From Deltaproteobacteria bacterium HGW-Deltaproteobacteria-15 (lineage in GTDB: Bacteria; Desulfobacterota; DSM-4660; Desulfatiglandales; HGW-15), in contig PHBH01000027.1 in NCBI GenBank assembly GCA_002840535.1, positions 1-64,000 on the forward strand: DNA of 64,000 bases, written 5' to 3'. The notes below the pieces were generated by a model. It was not told the DNA's origin. It searched no databases and worked only from the letters and a program-made list of their open reading frames with translations. Shown here piece after piece: positions 25,646 to 34,178 of the stretch (its first letter is position 1; each line of letters begins with the position of its first letter). A program made the position numbers and the translations under genes.

Positions 25646-25683
25646 CCCCGGAACCGTCCCCCTTGCGGGGGAGGTATCCGGGG
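25646..25683 (-). other. strong nested hairpin between receptor and permease genes
   Basis: CCCCGGA (25646-25652) pairs with TCCGGGG (25677-25683), and inside it TCCCCC (25657-25662) pairs with GGGGGA (25667-25672) around a TTGC loop. It lies in the 127-bp space between the system B binding protein and livH. This is the usual place for a hairpin that protects the receptor mRNA or partly terminates, giving excess receptor over permease. Confidence 0.6.
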
Positions 25684-25734
25684 CTATCGGGAATGGGAAC
25701 TCTTCTGGATTTCGCGGTTGTTCGGAACTGCTTC

Positions 25735-26994
25735 TCACGGCCATGGAGGCTTTGGGTAGATAGGCGCGGCAGTGCGCTTTTCCTTGGCCGCTACGATTTC
25801 GAATTCCCCATTCTGCCACTGGCCTACCTCGCCGGGAGACTGCACGTTGACCTGATCCTCGAACCGCACCGGGCCGATCACCGTGTCGAAGGTCCCCTTG
25901 GCAATCACGTCCCTGATCTTCTTCTTGTCAAGGCTTCCGACCTTCTCTACCGCCTGTTGAAGGATCTGAACCGAGGAATAGGCAAAGGCATTTCCATACC
26001 AGTCCACCTTCCCCGCCCCTGCATGCTGCACCATCCTCTCCCAGAATTCCTTGGCGCCCTTATAAGGAACCTTCGGGTTCCAGGCCCCTGTTCCCATGAC
26101 GCCTTCCACCATCTTCACACCCATGGCATCCCGGTAGGCCGCGAAAGCTGTGCCGATGCTCGTGTAGAAGAGCTTGGGGTTGAACTCGACCGCCTTTGCC
26201 TGTTGCGTGAGCAGAAAGGTTTCCGGCGGGTAGGAGAAGGCCAGGAATGCGTCGACGTTCGCAGACTTGATCTGCTTGAGCAAAGGGGACAGGTCTTTCG
26301 CCCCAAGGGGATAGCTCTTGTAGACCGCGACGTCGATGCCGTTTACACTTAACTGAGGGGTGACGTGGCCGGCAAACTCAATGCCGTGCAAATCCGTGTG
26401 GTGCACGACCGCCGCCGTCTTGACCCCCAGCTCTTTAAAAAGCGGCACAATGGCATCGGCCTTGACCGGGGGTTGGTTCAGGAGGATGAACATGTAAGGG
26501 ATTTTGGGAGCCATTTCCTTCAGCTTCATGGAGTCCACCGTGACCCCCAGAACCGGGAACTTATGCTTGGTGACGATAGGGGCAATGGCGAAATTCATGG
26601 CGGTGCTCCACGGGGGCAGCAGGAGGTCCACCTTGTCATCCAGGATCAGCTTCTCAACCAGCTTGACGACGGTTCCCATGTCGCTCTTGTCATCATACCT
26701 GATGAGTTCCAGGGGTACTTTCTTGTTGTACTCTTTGAGGTAGATCCCCCCCTGCGCATTGACCTCCTTGATCCACATGTCGTAAGGATTCGACTGCGTG
26801 GTGATCGCCCCGGGAGCGTAAGGGCCCGAGAGCGAGATGGCATTGCCTATGCGGATTTTATCCGGGGCCTTTCCCGACGCCGCCAAAACCTGGCCGGGCA
26901 GGACCCAGAGAATAAGGAGGAGCATTAACGCACACATCATGACCGAGGCCGCACGATCTTTTTGTGTAAACCACATGATCCTGTCTTTCCTCAT
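25735..26994 (-). CDS. liv-type periplasmic substrate-binding protein (system B)
   Basis: 419 aa. A long signal peptide precedes a likely cleavage at QVLA-ASG; the mature domain begins IRIGNAISLSGPYAPG, type-I periplasmic-binding fold. The start ATG 26994 has AGGAGG 10 nt upstream; an in-frame extension to 27060 is rejected. It is the first gene of the system B operon and is served by the TTGACA-N4-GGAAAC promoter at 27206-27234 with a leader of about 200 nt. Ligand unknown; it differs clearly from the system A receptor, so the two systems probably import different compounds. Confidence 0.88.
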   Translation of the reverse strand: MRKDRIMWFTQKDRAASVMMCALMLLLILWVLPGQVLAASGKAPDKIRIGNAISLSGPYAPGAITTQSNPYDMWIKEVNAQGGIYLKEYNKKVPLELIRYDDKSDMGTVVKLVEKLILDDKVDLLLPPWSTAMNFAIAPIVTKHKFPVLGVTVDSMKLKEMAPKIPYMFILLNQPPVKADAIVPLFKELGVKTAAVVHHTDLHGIEFAGHVTPQLSVNGIDVAVYKSYPLGAKDLSPLLKQIKSANVDAFLAFSYPPETFLLTQQAKAVEFNPKLFYTSIGTAFAAYRDAMGVKMVEGVMGTGAWNPKVPYKGAKEFWERMVQHAGAGKVDWYGNAFAYSSVQILQQAVEKVGSLDKKKIRDVIAKGTFDTVIGPVRFEDQVNVQSPGEVGQWQNGEFEIVAAKEKRTAAPIYPKPPWP

Positions 26995-27205
26995 ATTCTT
27001 TTGACCTCCTTCTAGGGCTTGAAATGACTTCAACGGACCCTTCACAGGTCCTTCCCTCATGGCGATGCGTTACCTTCTCCCTCACCTCCTTCTGCCTTAA
27101 GGCAATTTTTGCGGTTGCTTTTCCTGCGGATTATCAGATGCGGTGATGAACTGAAAAGACAGCTTGTTCTTGGTTCAGGAGCAGGCTCGCTCCACAGCTT
27201 CGGTC

Positions 27206-27234
27206 TTTGTAGAATCCGGTTTCCTTTTTGTCAA
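27206..27234 (-). promoter_or_regulatory. promoter/operator copy 2 (minus strand) of the TTGACA-N4-GGAAACA family
   Basis: On the minus strand TTGACA (27234-27229), AAAA, GGAAACC, and TACAAA as -10 (27211-27206) at 17-bp spacing. It drives the system B liv operon. It is divergent from copy 3, with 127 bp between the -35 boxes. The rest of the 436-bp gap 26995-27430 has only a weak AGGAGCAGGCTCGCTCC palindrome near 27178. Confidence 0.6.
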
Positions 27235-27360
27235 CTAAAAAGAGCTAAAGACCAGTTGAAGGAGGTGGCCGTACATAGCCGTTTCAATTCGCATACCGCG
27301 TAAAACGACGAAGTCCAAGTGAAGTTCCCAACCTGATCACGGGCAGTCGGGTACTTTTCT

Positions 27361-27391
27361 GTTGACAATTTGGAAACAAGCAGTCTATTTT
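27361..27391 (+). promoter_or_regulatory. promoter/operator copy 3 of the TTGACA-N4-GGAAACA family
   Basis: TTGACA (27362-27367), ATTT, GGAAACA, then TATTTT (27386-27391) at 18-bp spacing. Transcription would start near 27398, giving a short ~33-nt leader before the SD and ATG of the DUF2284 gene at 27431. This tight fit supports a real promoter. Confidence 0.65.
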
Positions 27392-27430
27392 TTCTACTAC
27401 GTCCAGAACAAGCGCAGGGAGGCGTTATTC

Positions 27431-28090
27431 ATGCCGAAAGATTGTGGAGGTCCTGCCAGACGAATTACCCTGAGCGTTTCCGATTCTCAACTAAACGATG
27501 ATCTCGCGCATTTCAAGCAGCAGGCTCTCGATCTTGGAGCCTCCAAGGCGGAGATCATCCCTGCGGATTGGGTGTGCATCGATGAGAGAGTCCGGCTTAA
27601 ATGCTCCATCCCGCTGTGCCCCAATTACAATCAGAGCCTCTTTTGTCCGCCCAACACCCCTTCTCCGGATCTGATGAGAAGCGCACTCTCCCGGTATACC
27701 CACGCTGTCCTGTTCTGCCTGGACGTGGTGCCCGCAGAGCAGTTTTCGGATCGGACCATAGAGCGCGATGCGGTCAAAGGCTGGTCAAGAAAGGTGTTCG
27801 AAATCGTGGGCGGGATAGAGACCCTGGCATTTGGATACGGCTACTATCTTGCCATGGGTTTTGCCCAAGCCAGTTGCCGGAAGGCATTGTGCGGGCAGGA
27901 GAAGTGTCTTGCCCTGCAAGGAAGCCCCTGCCCTTACCCGCTCAAGGCCCGGCCATCCATGGAAGCCGTCGGTATGGACGTTTACGGTCTGGCCACAAGA
28001 GTGGGGTGGGAAATCTACCCGATCTATCGAAGCGTCAATCCCGCGGAAGTGCCGAGGGCGATGGCGCTTGGCATTGTTTTCGTTTGCTGA
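27431..28090 (+). CDS. DUF2284 predicted metal-binding (Fe-S) protein
   Basis: 219 aa, cysteine-rich. Clusters are visible as CSIPLCPNYNQSLFCPP and, later, SCRKALCGQEKCLALQGSPCP, the two blocks that define DUF2284 and look like Fe-S ligands. No catalytic function is established for the family. ATG 27431 has GGGAGG 8 nt upstream; the in-frame sequence before it is promoter DNA. It is the first gene after promoter copy 3. Company with DUF2148 and DUF169 proteins in the same region hints at anaerobic redox chemistry. Confidence 0.82.
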   Translation: MPKDCGGPARRITLSVSDSQLNDDLAHFKQQALDLGASKAEIIPADWVCIDERVRLKCSIPLCPNYNQSLFCPPNTPSPDLMRSALSRYTHAVLFCLDVVPAEQFSDRTIERDAVKGWSRKVFEIVGGIETLAFGYGYYLAMGFAQASCRKALCGQEKCLALQGSPCPYPLKARPSMEAVGMDVYGLATRVGWEIYPIYRSVNPAEVPRAMALGIVFVC

Positions 28091-28270
28091 AATCTGCCGG
28101 GCCGTGTCGCCCCCCGGGAGATCTCTCCTGCCGTCCATTGAGATGAGAAGCCCACTGAAACAGGCATTTCAATCACGAGCCTTGTTCCTTGGGACCCTGA
28201 ACCGGCTTTGCGGCCTTACCGGATCAAGGGTCGTTTTGACGCCGCAAGTCAGAAAAGCGAGGTTTCTCTG

Positions 28271-28972
28271 GTGAATGAAAAGCAGTCCCGCACCGTCCAG
28301 ATAAAGGCCGAACCTGATCCCATTACGATCGATATGCCGAGAACCGCGGTGATCGTGGTTGACATGCAAAATGCATTCGTGAAGAAGGGGGGCTATTTTG
28401 ACCTGGCGGGTTACGACCTCTCCGCTACGGAAAGGATAATTGAACCCTGCCGAAAAGTCACTGCAGCCGCTAGAAATGGAGGGGCGCGGGTGATATACCT
28501 GCAGATGGGGTTCAGCCCCGACTTGTCCGACAAAGGCCCGCCCGATTCACCGGTGAATTCGAAGTCAAAGGGTTTGCGATTCATCAACAGCCATCCCGAA
28601 CTCAAGGACAAGTTCTACTTTTATGGCGCATGGGGCGCCGAGATCATAGAGGAATTGGCGCCCCGGCGGGGAGATATCGTGGTTCGAAAGCAAAGGTACG
28701 ATGGATTCATCGGCACAAACCTCGACATCGTATTGAGGACCCATCACGTCAGAAATCTGGTCTTCGTCGGAACCGCCACCAATGTATGCGTGGAATCGAC
28801 CCTTCGCCACGCCTTTTTTCTTGATTACTTTTCCGTGCTCGTTTCGGACGCCGTGTGCCAGGCGGGGTCCGCGGTCACACAACAGGCGACCATCCTCAAT
28901 GTCCAGTCCCACTTCGGGTGGGTCACGACATCCGAGGAGTTTGTGAAAGGGATTGAACTCGGCCACCAGTAA
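28271..28972 (+). CDS. cysteine hydrolase of the isochorismatase superfamily, RutB-like
   Basis: 233 aa. The catalytic triad Asp-Lys-Cys is visible in VVDMQNAF, DIVVRKQRY and GTATNVCVEST. The match to RutB-type amidohydrolases is close along the whole length (GGYFDLAGYDLS, FFLDYFSVLVSDA, HFGWV). RutB hydrolyses (peroxy)ureidoacrylate, releasing carbamate. The start is probably GTG 28271, with GCGAGG 8 nt upstream and the N-terminus then matching RutB length. No other pyrimidine-catabolism genes are nearby, so the substrate may be another amide. It follows the DUF2284 gene by 180 bp. Confidence 0.82.
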   Translation: MNEKQSRTVQIKAEPDPITIDMPRTAVIVVDMQNAFVKKGGYFDLAGYDLSATERIIEPCRKVTAAARNGGARVIYLQMGFSPDLSDKGPPDSPVNSKSKGLRFINSHPELKDKFYFYGAWGAEIIEELAPRRGDIVVRKQRYDGFIGTNLDIVLRTHHVRNLVFVGTATNVCVESTLRHAFFLDYFSVLVSDAVCQAGSAVTQQATILNVQSHFGWVTTSEEFVKGIELGHQ

Positions 28973-28983
28973 GACATAAAGGG

Positions 28984-29047
28984 TTCAGCGTTCGGTGTTC
29001 AGGAAAGACTCTTTCGTTCGCCTGACCCCTGAACACTGAACGCTGAA
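28984..29047. repeat. 20-bp inverted repeat built from GTTCAGN heptads
   Basis: TTCAGCGTTCGGTGTTCAGG (28984-29003) faces CCTGAACACTGAACGCTGAA (29028-29047) with one mismatch. The units are the same 7-bp GTTCAGN found at 15055, 21911 and 22034. The stem-loop lies just downstream of the RutB-like gene and could act as its terminator. Confidence 0.6.
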
Positions 29048-29159
29048 TACTAGACCTTGAACATTGATCTACCGCCTCTTCACCGCGGATCGGTCGAAGC
29101 TATCCGGGTTCTCCATGGGGGTGAAGGGTGTAGTTACAACTAACGGGAGGATGAATCTT

Positions 29160-30176
29160 ATGGAGTGTATCTTCAGACTCGAGGAACTGGGGCAGGAGTT
29201 CAATGACGTCGTCGGCAAAAAATGCGCGAATCTTGGCGAAATGGCCAAGATCGGACTGCGCGTGCCCCCCGGCTTCTCCCTTTCCCTGGAGGCTTACAGG
29301 AGGTTCATGTCCGAAACCGGAGCACAAAGGGAAATTGTGAAATACCTCGAGAGCCTCCCGCACAATTTTGAAAACCTCGATCACTTCGAAGAAGCAAGTG
29401 TGGAGTTGCGCAAAATCGTTGAATCCAAAGAACCGCCCGCGGACCTGAAAGAAGATATCCTGAACTGTTACAGGGAAGTATGCAGGAAATGCAATGCAGA
29501 GAGGGTTGCTGTATCTACGCGATCTGCCGGAGCGGCAAGTCATCCCGGGCAGTTCGAAACGTATCTCAACGTGGTAGGTGAATCGGATCTCATTGAAAAG
29601 ATCGTCAAGGTCTGGTCCAGCACATTTAACGCCAGGTCGATTGCCGCCAGGAAGCGAGTGGGGCTGCCCCTGGAGTCGGACCCCATCGGAGTGGCCGTGA
29701 TAAAGATGGTCAACGCTCGCGCTGCCGGGGTCCTGTTCACTGCAGATCCCAGCACCGGGGATCGTTCCCGAATGATGATCGAGGCGAACTGGGGTTTGGG
29801 AGAGAGCGTGGTGGGAGGCGAGGCCATGCCCGATATGTATCTCCTGAACAAGGAAAGCCTGGGCATCGTGGACAGGAGACTGGGCACCAAGAAAAGTTGC
29901 ATCGTGTTCAAGGAGGTCGGCGTAGAGGAGTTGGAGACAACACCGGACGAGTGCAATGCCTTCTGTCTAAGCGATGATGAGGTTATGGAGATCGGAAGGC
30001 TTGGCAAGATCCTGGAGGCGCACTTCGGCAAGCCTCAGGATGCGGAATGGGCAATCGACCGCGAATTGACATGCCCTGACAGTGTGATACTGTTGCAGAC
30101 CCGAAACGCAGTCATCCCGGAACAGAAGAAGCCGGTTGACCGGATTCTTGACTTGATGATGAGCAGGTTGGGATAG
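29160..30176 (+). CDS. PEP/pyruvate-binding (ATP-grasp) domain protein, second copy (PpsA2 type)
   Basis: 338 aa, a paralogue of the protein at 8394-9470: VGKKCANLGEMAKIGL, VPPGF, STRSAGAASHPGQFETYLNV and AAGVLFTADP correspond block by block. As there, the His and PEP-binding domains of PEP synthase are absent. ATG 29160 is preferred (GGGAGG 9 nt upstream); ATG 29151 abuts the SD. Its natural partner, a His-domain protein, is not adjacent; the only other candidate is at 45215-46897. It is followed by the XRE-cupin regulator. Function inferred as phosphoryl activation of a second substrate. Confidence 0.75.
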   Translation: MECIFRLEELGQEFNDVVGKKCANLGEMAKIGLRVPPGFSLSLEAYRRFMSETGAQREIVKYLESLPHNFENLDHFEEASVELRKIVESKEPPADLKEDILNCYREVCRKCNAERVAVSTRSAGAASHPGQFETYLNVVGESDLIEKIVKVWSSTFNARSIAARKRVGLPLESDPIGVAVIKMVNARAAGVLFTADPSTGDRSRMMIEANWGLGESVVGGEAMPDMYLLNKESLGIVDRRLGTKKSCIVFKEVGVEELETTPDECNAFCLSDDEVMEIGRLGKILEAHFGKPQDAEWAIDRELTCPDSVILLQTRNAVIPEQKKPVDRILDLMMSRLG

Positions 30177-30207
30177 CGTCGTGTAGGCAATAAGTTGTCA
30201 TCTCGAC

Positions 30208-30226
30208 TCCCGCGGCTCGCGCGGGA
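30208..30226 (+). terminator. GC hairpin after the ATP-grasp gene
   Basis: TCCCGCG (30208-30214), 5-nt loop, CGCGGGA (30220-30226), 31 bp after the stop codon of the ATP-grasp gene. No U-tract follows, so it is at best a weak terminator or an mRNA end-protecting structure. Confidence 0.4.
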
Positions 30227-30299
30227 TAAACTGCGGGAGAGATCTTCATCGAACTTCCGTTACATGACACTCGGAAAGATTCAGAATCGGGGAAATCGA

Positions 30300-30881
30300 A
30301 TGGGTGAGGAAATCATTGCGAACAACATAAAGAAGCTTCGAAAGAAGAGGAAGATGACTCTGGACAGGCTCGCATCCCTGACGAGTCTTACAAAGGGTTA
30401 TCTCTCGAAGATCGAGAGATCGAACAAGGCTCCCCCCTATTCCACTCTGAATAAGATTGCCATCGCATTGGGGGTGGATGCGGCATTTTTCCTGGAAGAG
30501 AACCCTGCAGACACCAAAGGCATCAGGATTTCATTTACCAGAAAAGCGAAAGGCAAGAGCATCAGGAGCGTAGGGTCTTTGGCGGAGGGGTCCCTGTACG
30601 GTTACGGCTATGAGGCGCTTGCCTCTGATAAACCGGGGAAGAACATGGAGCCGTTCATCATAGAGCCGGCCTTCGACGATGAGGCGATTTTTCAGCATGA
30701 AGGCGAGGAGTTCATGTACGTGCTGGAAGGCAGGCATGAACTGCTCTATGGAGGCGAGCGCTACATCATGGAAAAAGGCGACTGTGTCTACTTTGACGCG
30801 GCCGTGCCACATACCGGCAGAAGCCTGGGAAAGAGCAAGGCCCGGCTCCTGGCGGTGATGTATAACTACAGAAGGATGTGA
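30300..30881 (+). CDS. XRE-family transcriptional regulator with C-terminal cupin domain
   Basis: 193 aa. A helix-turn-helix of the XRE type occupies about 8-62 (NIKKLRKKRKMTLDRLA...GYLSKIERSNKAPPYSTL), and a cupin sensor domain about 110-185 (HEGEEFMYVLEG, GDCVYFDAAVPH). This is the PuuR/SutR-like architecture in which the cupin binds a small metabolite. The start ATG 30300 has GGGGAA 6 nt upstream. It is the only DNA-binding regulator inside the 27-47 kb region and so the first candidate for the protein reading the shared GTTGACA-N4-GGAAAC operator; this is inference only. Confidence 0.88.
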   Translation: MGEEIIANNIKKLRKKRKMTLDRLASLTSLTKGYLSKIERSNKAPPYSTLNKIAIALGVDAAFFLEENPADTKGIRISFTRKAKGKSIRSVGSLAEGSLYGYGYEALASDKPGKNMEPFIIEPAFDDEAIFQHEGEEFMYVLEGRHELLYGGERYIMEKGDCVYFDAAVPHTGRSLGKSKARLLAVMYNYRRM

Positions 30882-30887
30882 GAGGAC

Positions 30888-30957
30888 TGCCACAAAGACA
30901 CAAAGGCACCAAGAAATATTCCGGTTTCTTTGTGTCTTGGTGTCTTTGTGGCAGATT
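30888..30957. repeat. imperfect palindrome of CACAAAGA octads
   Basis: GCCACAAAGACACAAAGGCACCAAG faces TTTGTGTCTTGGTGTCTTTGTGGC around a short AT-rich loop. It is built from 8-bp units. A very similar palindrome is at 47701-47772. It lies between the regulator and the third Tm-1-like gene; terminator function is possible. Confidence 0.6.
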
Positions 30958-31010
30958 TTTAGTTGCCGCTATACGAAGGCGACATCCTAGAATCCAAGGG
31001 GTTTAAGGAT

Positions 31011-32249
31011 ATGGGCAAAAAAATTCTCGTCATCGGATCTCTGGACACCAAGGGGGATCAATTGTCGTTCCTGAAGGAGAGGATAGAAGCGCGCGGTCAC
31101 GAGGCCATGCTTTTGGACGTAAGCATGGGCGGCCGCGCCCCTGTCAAGGCGGAGTTCGGAGCGGAGGAGATCGCGCGTCTGGGTGGAAAAGACATTGACG
31201 AGATCATCCACTCGAGGGACAGGTTCGATATCACCAATGCCATGACCAGGGGTGCACAACTCAAGGCCCTCGACCTCCTCTCGAGAAGGCAATTGGACGG
31301 TGTGGTATCCCTCGGGGGAGCGACCATCGCGCTGCTCGGGTCCCAGGTCATGTCCCGGCTCCCCTTCGGCATCCCGAAAGTCATCGGTGTCCCCGCTGCA
31401 CAGCCCGTCTATGTCGGGAAATGGTTCGGGTCCAATGATTCGGTTGTGATGCAGCTGATCATGGAAATTGCGGGGATGAATGATCTGGTCAAGAATGCCA
31501 TAGCGCAGGTGGCCGGGGTCATCTCCGGGATGGTCGAAGAAGCCATGGACTATTCCTCCCTGAGGCTTCCCTATCCTTCTATTGCCGTAACAGAGCTTGG
31601 TTTTTCTGATCAGTGCGCCCGTAACGTGGAGCGTCTCCTGACCGGGAAGGGATACCATGTCTACACCTTCCATGCCCAGGGGATAAGCGATCAGGCCATG
31701 GACAGGCTCATTTCGCAGGGATTCTTCGACGGCGTCATAGAGATTGTGCCGGCCGGACTCATAGAAGAGCGGTTCAAGGGCAACAGGCCCGCAGGGATGT
31801 CGAGGCTCGATGCCGCAGGGGAGCGGGGCATACCGCAAGTATGGGCTCCCTGCTGCCTGAACATCACGGGGGCGGGACCGACCAGGCACAACCGGGAGAA
31901 GTATGTCGCCTCGGGAAAGGTGCTCGGGATCGACGAAATGAGGGCCATGGCGAGGTTTCCGCTGGATGAGATGATCGTAGGGGCCGAATTGTATGCAGAA
32001 AAAATCAACAAGGCCAAGGGCCCGATCAAGCTCATCGTGCCCTTGAGGGGCTGGTCTTCCCTGGACAGGGAGGGAAGCATCCTCTATGATCCGGACTCGG
32101 ACAGGATCTTCGTCGAGGAGTTGAAAAAACGGTTGACGGTTTCGCTCCCCATCGAAGAGGTCGACTGCAACCTGGAGGATCCGGCCGCCGCCGAAGCGCT
32201 GGTGAACGCCATGACAGCATTCATCGAAGCGAAGAAGGGTGAGGTGTAG
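31011..32249 (+). CDS. Tm-1-like ATP-binding domain protein (UPF0261), paralogue 3
   Basis: 412 aa. It has VIGSLDTKGDQ at the N-terminus, SLGGATIALLGS in the place of the glycine-rich loop (less glycine-rich than in the other two copies: GGATIA against GGGTGT and GGMTGT), LPFGIPKVI and AGVISGMVE. The loop difference suggests altered nucleotide binding. The start is ATG 31011 (AAGGGG 9 nt upstream). The gene stands alone after the XRE-cupin gene and is followed by repeats. The biological role of bacterial UPF0261 is unknown. Confidence 0.84.
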   Translation: MGKKILVIGSLDTKGDQLSFLKERIEARGHEAMLLDVSMGGRAPVKAEFGAEEIARLGGKDIDEIIHSRDRFDITNAMTRGAQLKALDLLSRRQLDGVVSLGGATIALLGSQVMSRLPFGIPKVIGVPAAQPVYVGKWFGSNDSVVMQLIMEIAGMNDLVKNAIAQVAGVISGMVEEAMDYSSLRLPYPSIAVTELGFSDQCARNVERLLTGKGYHVYTFHAQGISDQAMDRLISQGFFDGVIEIVPAGLIEERFKGNRPAGMSRLDAAGERGIPQVWAPCCLNITGAGPTRHNREKYVASGKVLGIDEMRAMARFPLDEMIVGAELYAEKINKAKGPIKLIVPLRGWSSLDREGSILYDPDSDRIFVEELKKRLTVSLPIEEVDCNLEDPAAAEALVNAMTAFIEAKKGEV

Positions 32250-32265
32250 GAAACGTTGCGTTCCG

Positions 32266-32530
32266 TTTGTAGGATGGGTTGAGCCTGCGAAACCCATCGG
32301 TTTTGAGGTTTCCCTTCCCAGACGCCATGAATCGATGGGTTTCGCTTCGCTCTACCCATCCTACGGGACTAAAGAAGATCTCGCACTGGTGCAGAGGCAG
32401 AGTGGAACACTTTGAACCGCAAAGGCGCGAAGGACGCAAAGAGGAATGCGACGATTTGTTTTCTCACCTGCCGAAGCGGCAGGCGAGAAAATAAATTCTT
32501 CCTTGGCGCACCTGGCGTCTTTGCGGTTTA
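32266..32530. repeat. two composite palindromic elements
   Basis: 32266-32368: GTAGGATGGGTTGAGC... faces ...CGCTCTACCCATCCTAC, with a second pair AAACCCATCG / CGATGGGTTT inside; the same GTAGGATGGGTT family occurs at 48796. 32411-32530: outer arms AACCGCAAAGGCGCGAAGG / GTCTTTGCGGTTT enclose a 19-bp inner hairpin (32455-32473 with 32477-32495, two mismatches). Together they fill the 288-bp gap between convergent genes. Confidence 0.65.
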
Positions 32531-32537
32531 GATCTCC

Positions 32538-34133
32538 CTAGCGTTTGATCTTTATCCCCGCCTTTTCCCGGTCCCAGGTGCCTGCCGTGATACCCTGTTG
32601 TCTGAGACGATATTTCTCTATGCGGTTTGTCGGCGTCTTGGGTAACTCAGGGATGAAATCCAGGAATCGCGGAACGGCAAAATACGCCATCCTCTCATTG
32701 CAGAAAGAGACTAATTCCTCGGGATTCAATTTCTCGCCGGGTCTCAGCACCACAGCCGCCATGACCTCATCCTCGCCAAGCTCGGAAGGAACGGCGAACA
32801 CCGCCGATTCGAGGACCTTCGGGTGGGTGTTGATCACCTTTTCGACCTCGAACGAGGAGATATTCTCTCCGCGTCTTCGCATGGCGTCTTTCTTCCTGTC
32901 CACGAAGTAGAAGAACTCGTCCTTGTCTTTCTTTGCATAGTCGCCGGTGTGAAACCAGAGGTTGCGAAACGCTTCGAGGGTCTTTTCAGGCATGTTGTAG
33001 TATCCGGTCATCATGATGTTGGGCTTCTTGGGGCGGACCACGATTTCGCCTATTTCCCCCACCGCAACTTCCTCGTCATCGTCGTTGAACAGCTTCACCT
33101 CGAAGAGGTCATCCAGGACCTTCCCGCACGATCCGGTTCTCCTGTTGCCGATCGCGTCGTGCACGGCAAGTCCGATCTCGCTCATGCCGAAGCCCTCCAG
33201 ACATTCGAACCCGAAACGCTTCTCAAGATGTTGCATGACATCCGGCGGACAGGCCGCCCCGAAGGCGTACCTGATGCCGCATGATGCGTCGTCCTCTCTG
33301 GGCGGTTGCTTGGAAAGGATGGTCATGACGGCGCCGAGATAATTGAACTGGGTGGCGCCGTATTTGTGGATATCGTCCCAGAAGGTGGAGGCGCTGAATC
33401 GTTCGGCCAGTGCCATCCTGGCGTCAGAGACCTGCGCCGTCAGAACCGTCATGAGCTGGGCGTTGATGTGAAAAAGGGGAAGAAAGGTATAGAACAGGTC
33501 TTTGGAGTTGGCGTCGCGCAGTCTCGCCACAAGCCTGCCCGTGTGGACGTAATAGTTGTGGGGACAGACGACCCCTTTGGAGAGGCCCGTTGTCCCGGAG
33601 GTGTAGATGATAGCCGCCGGGTCGGAGGGCTTCACGTCCTCCTCTACAGGATCCATGGGATAGTCGAAAAACTCTTCAATCGGGCTGATGGGGACGGGAA
33701 TCTCTTTCGCGATCTCCTGATCGATCTCCCCGCGGCAGACGATCCCCTGAAGCTTGGTGAGTTGGTCCCGAATCAGGACGAGCCTTTCCAGAAAGGCCGA
33801 ATCGATTACCAGCAGCTTCGAATCCGAATTGTTGATCAGGTGCCGCAGAAGATCTCCCTTATAGGCGGTATTGATGGGGACCTCCACGATGCCCAGCTTG
33901 GCCGAGCCGAACCATGTGTGCAAATAGTAGGGGTGATTCATCATCATGATAGAGATCTTGTCGTCCTTCTTTAGACCCCTGGCGCGAAATGCATGGGCGA
34001 ACTGATTGGATCCCTTGTCCAACTGCTCGTAGGTGAAAACCTCGTCCTTGAAATACAGGAAGGGCCGTTCTTTGTGGATGCGGGCCTTTTCCTGAATCAG
34101 CTTTCCTACGACATTGATTTCATTGCCTGACAT
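32538..34133 (-). CDS. AMP-forming acyl-CoA synthetase (CaiC-like)
   Basis: 531 aa. P-loop YTSGTTGLSKGV, the acyl-adenylate region (GFGMSEIG), hinge motif FHTGDYAKKDKDEFFYFVDRKKD and a C-terminal PTNRIEKYRLR, where the catalytic lysine is the K of EKYR, as in crotonobetaine/carnitine-type ligases. It activates a carboxylic acid to its CoA thioester with ATP. GAGGAGGG precedes the ATG. It is the last gene of the minus-strand set with DUF169, flavoprotein, DUF2148 and thiolase, and probably starts the CoA-dependent part of the same pathway. Substrate not predictable. Confidence 0.87.
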   Translation of the reverse strand: MSGNEINVVGKLIQEKARIHKERPFLYFKDEVFTYEQLDKGSNQFAHAFRARGLKKDDKISIMMMNHPYYLHTWFGSAKLGIVEVPINTAYKGDLLRHLINNSDSKLLVIDSAFLERLVLIRDQLTKLQGIVCRGEIDQEIAKEIPVPISPIEEFFDYPMDPVEEDVKPSDPAAIIYTSGTTGLSKGVVCPHNYYVHTGRLVARLRDANSKDLFYTFLPLFHINAQLMTVLTAQVSDARMALAERFSASTFWDDIHKYGATQFNYLGAVMTILSKQPPREDDASCGIRYAFGAACPPDVMQHLEKRFGFECLEGFGMSEIGLAVHDAIGNRRTGSCGKVLDDLFEVKLFNDDDEEVAVGEIGEIVVRPKKPNIMMTGYYNMPEKTLEAFRNLWFHTGDYAKKDKDEFFYFVDRKKDAMRRRGENISSFEVEKVINTHPKVLESAVFAVPSELGEDEVMAAVVLRPGEKLNPEELVSFCNERMAYFAVPRFLDFIPELPKTPTNRIEKYRLRQQGITAGTWDREKAGIKIKR

Positions 34134-34178
34134 AAAATCCCTCCTCGGATCCTCGGTTCGTTTGAAGAACTGTCGCCT

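Noticed and set aside
30987..32297. 436-aa open frame antisense to the third Tm-1-like gene
   Set aside because: High-GC shadow frame; no recognisable domain or SD, and the plus-strand frame is a clear family member.
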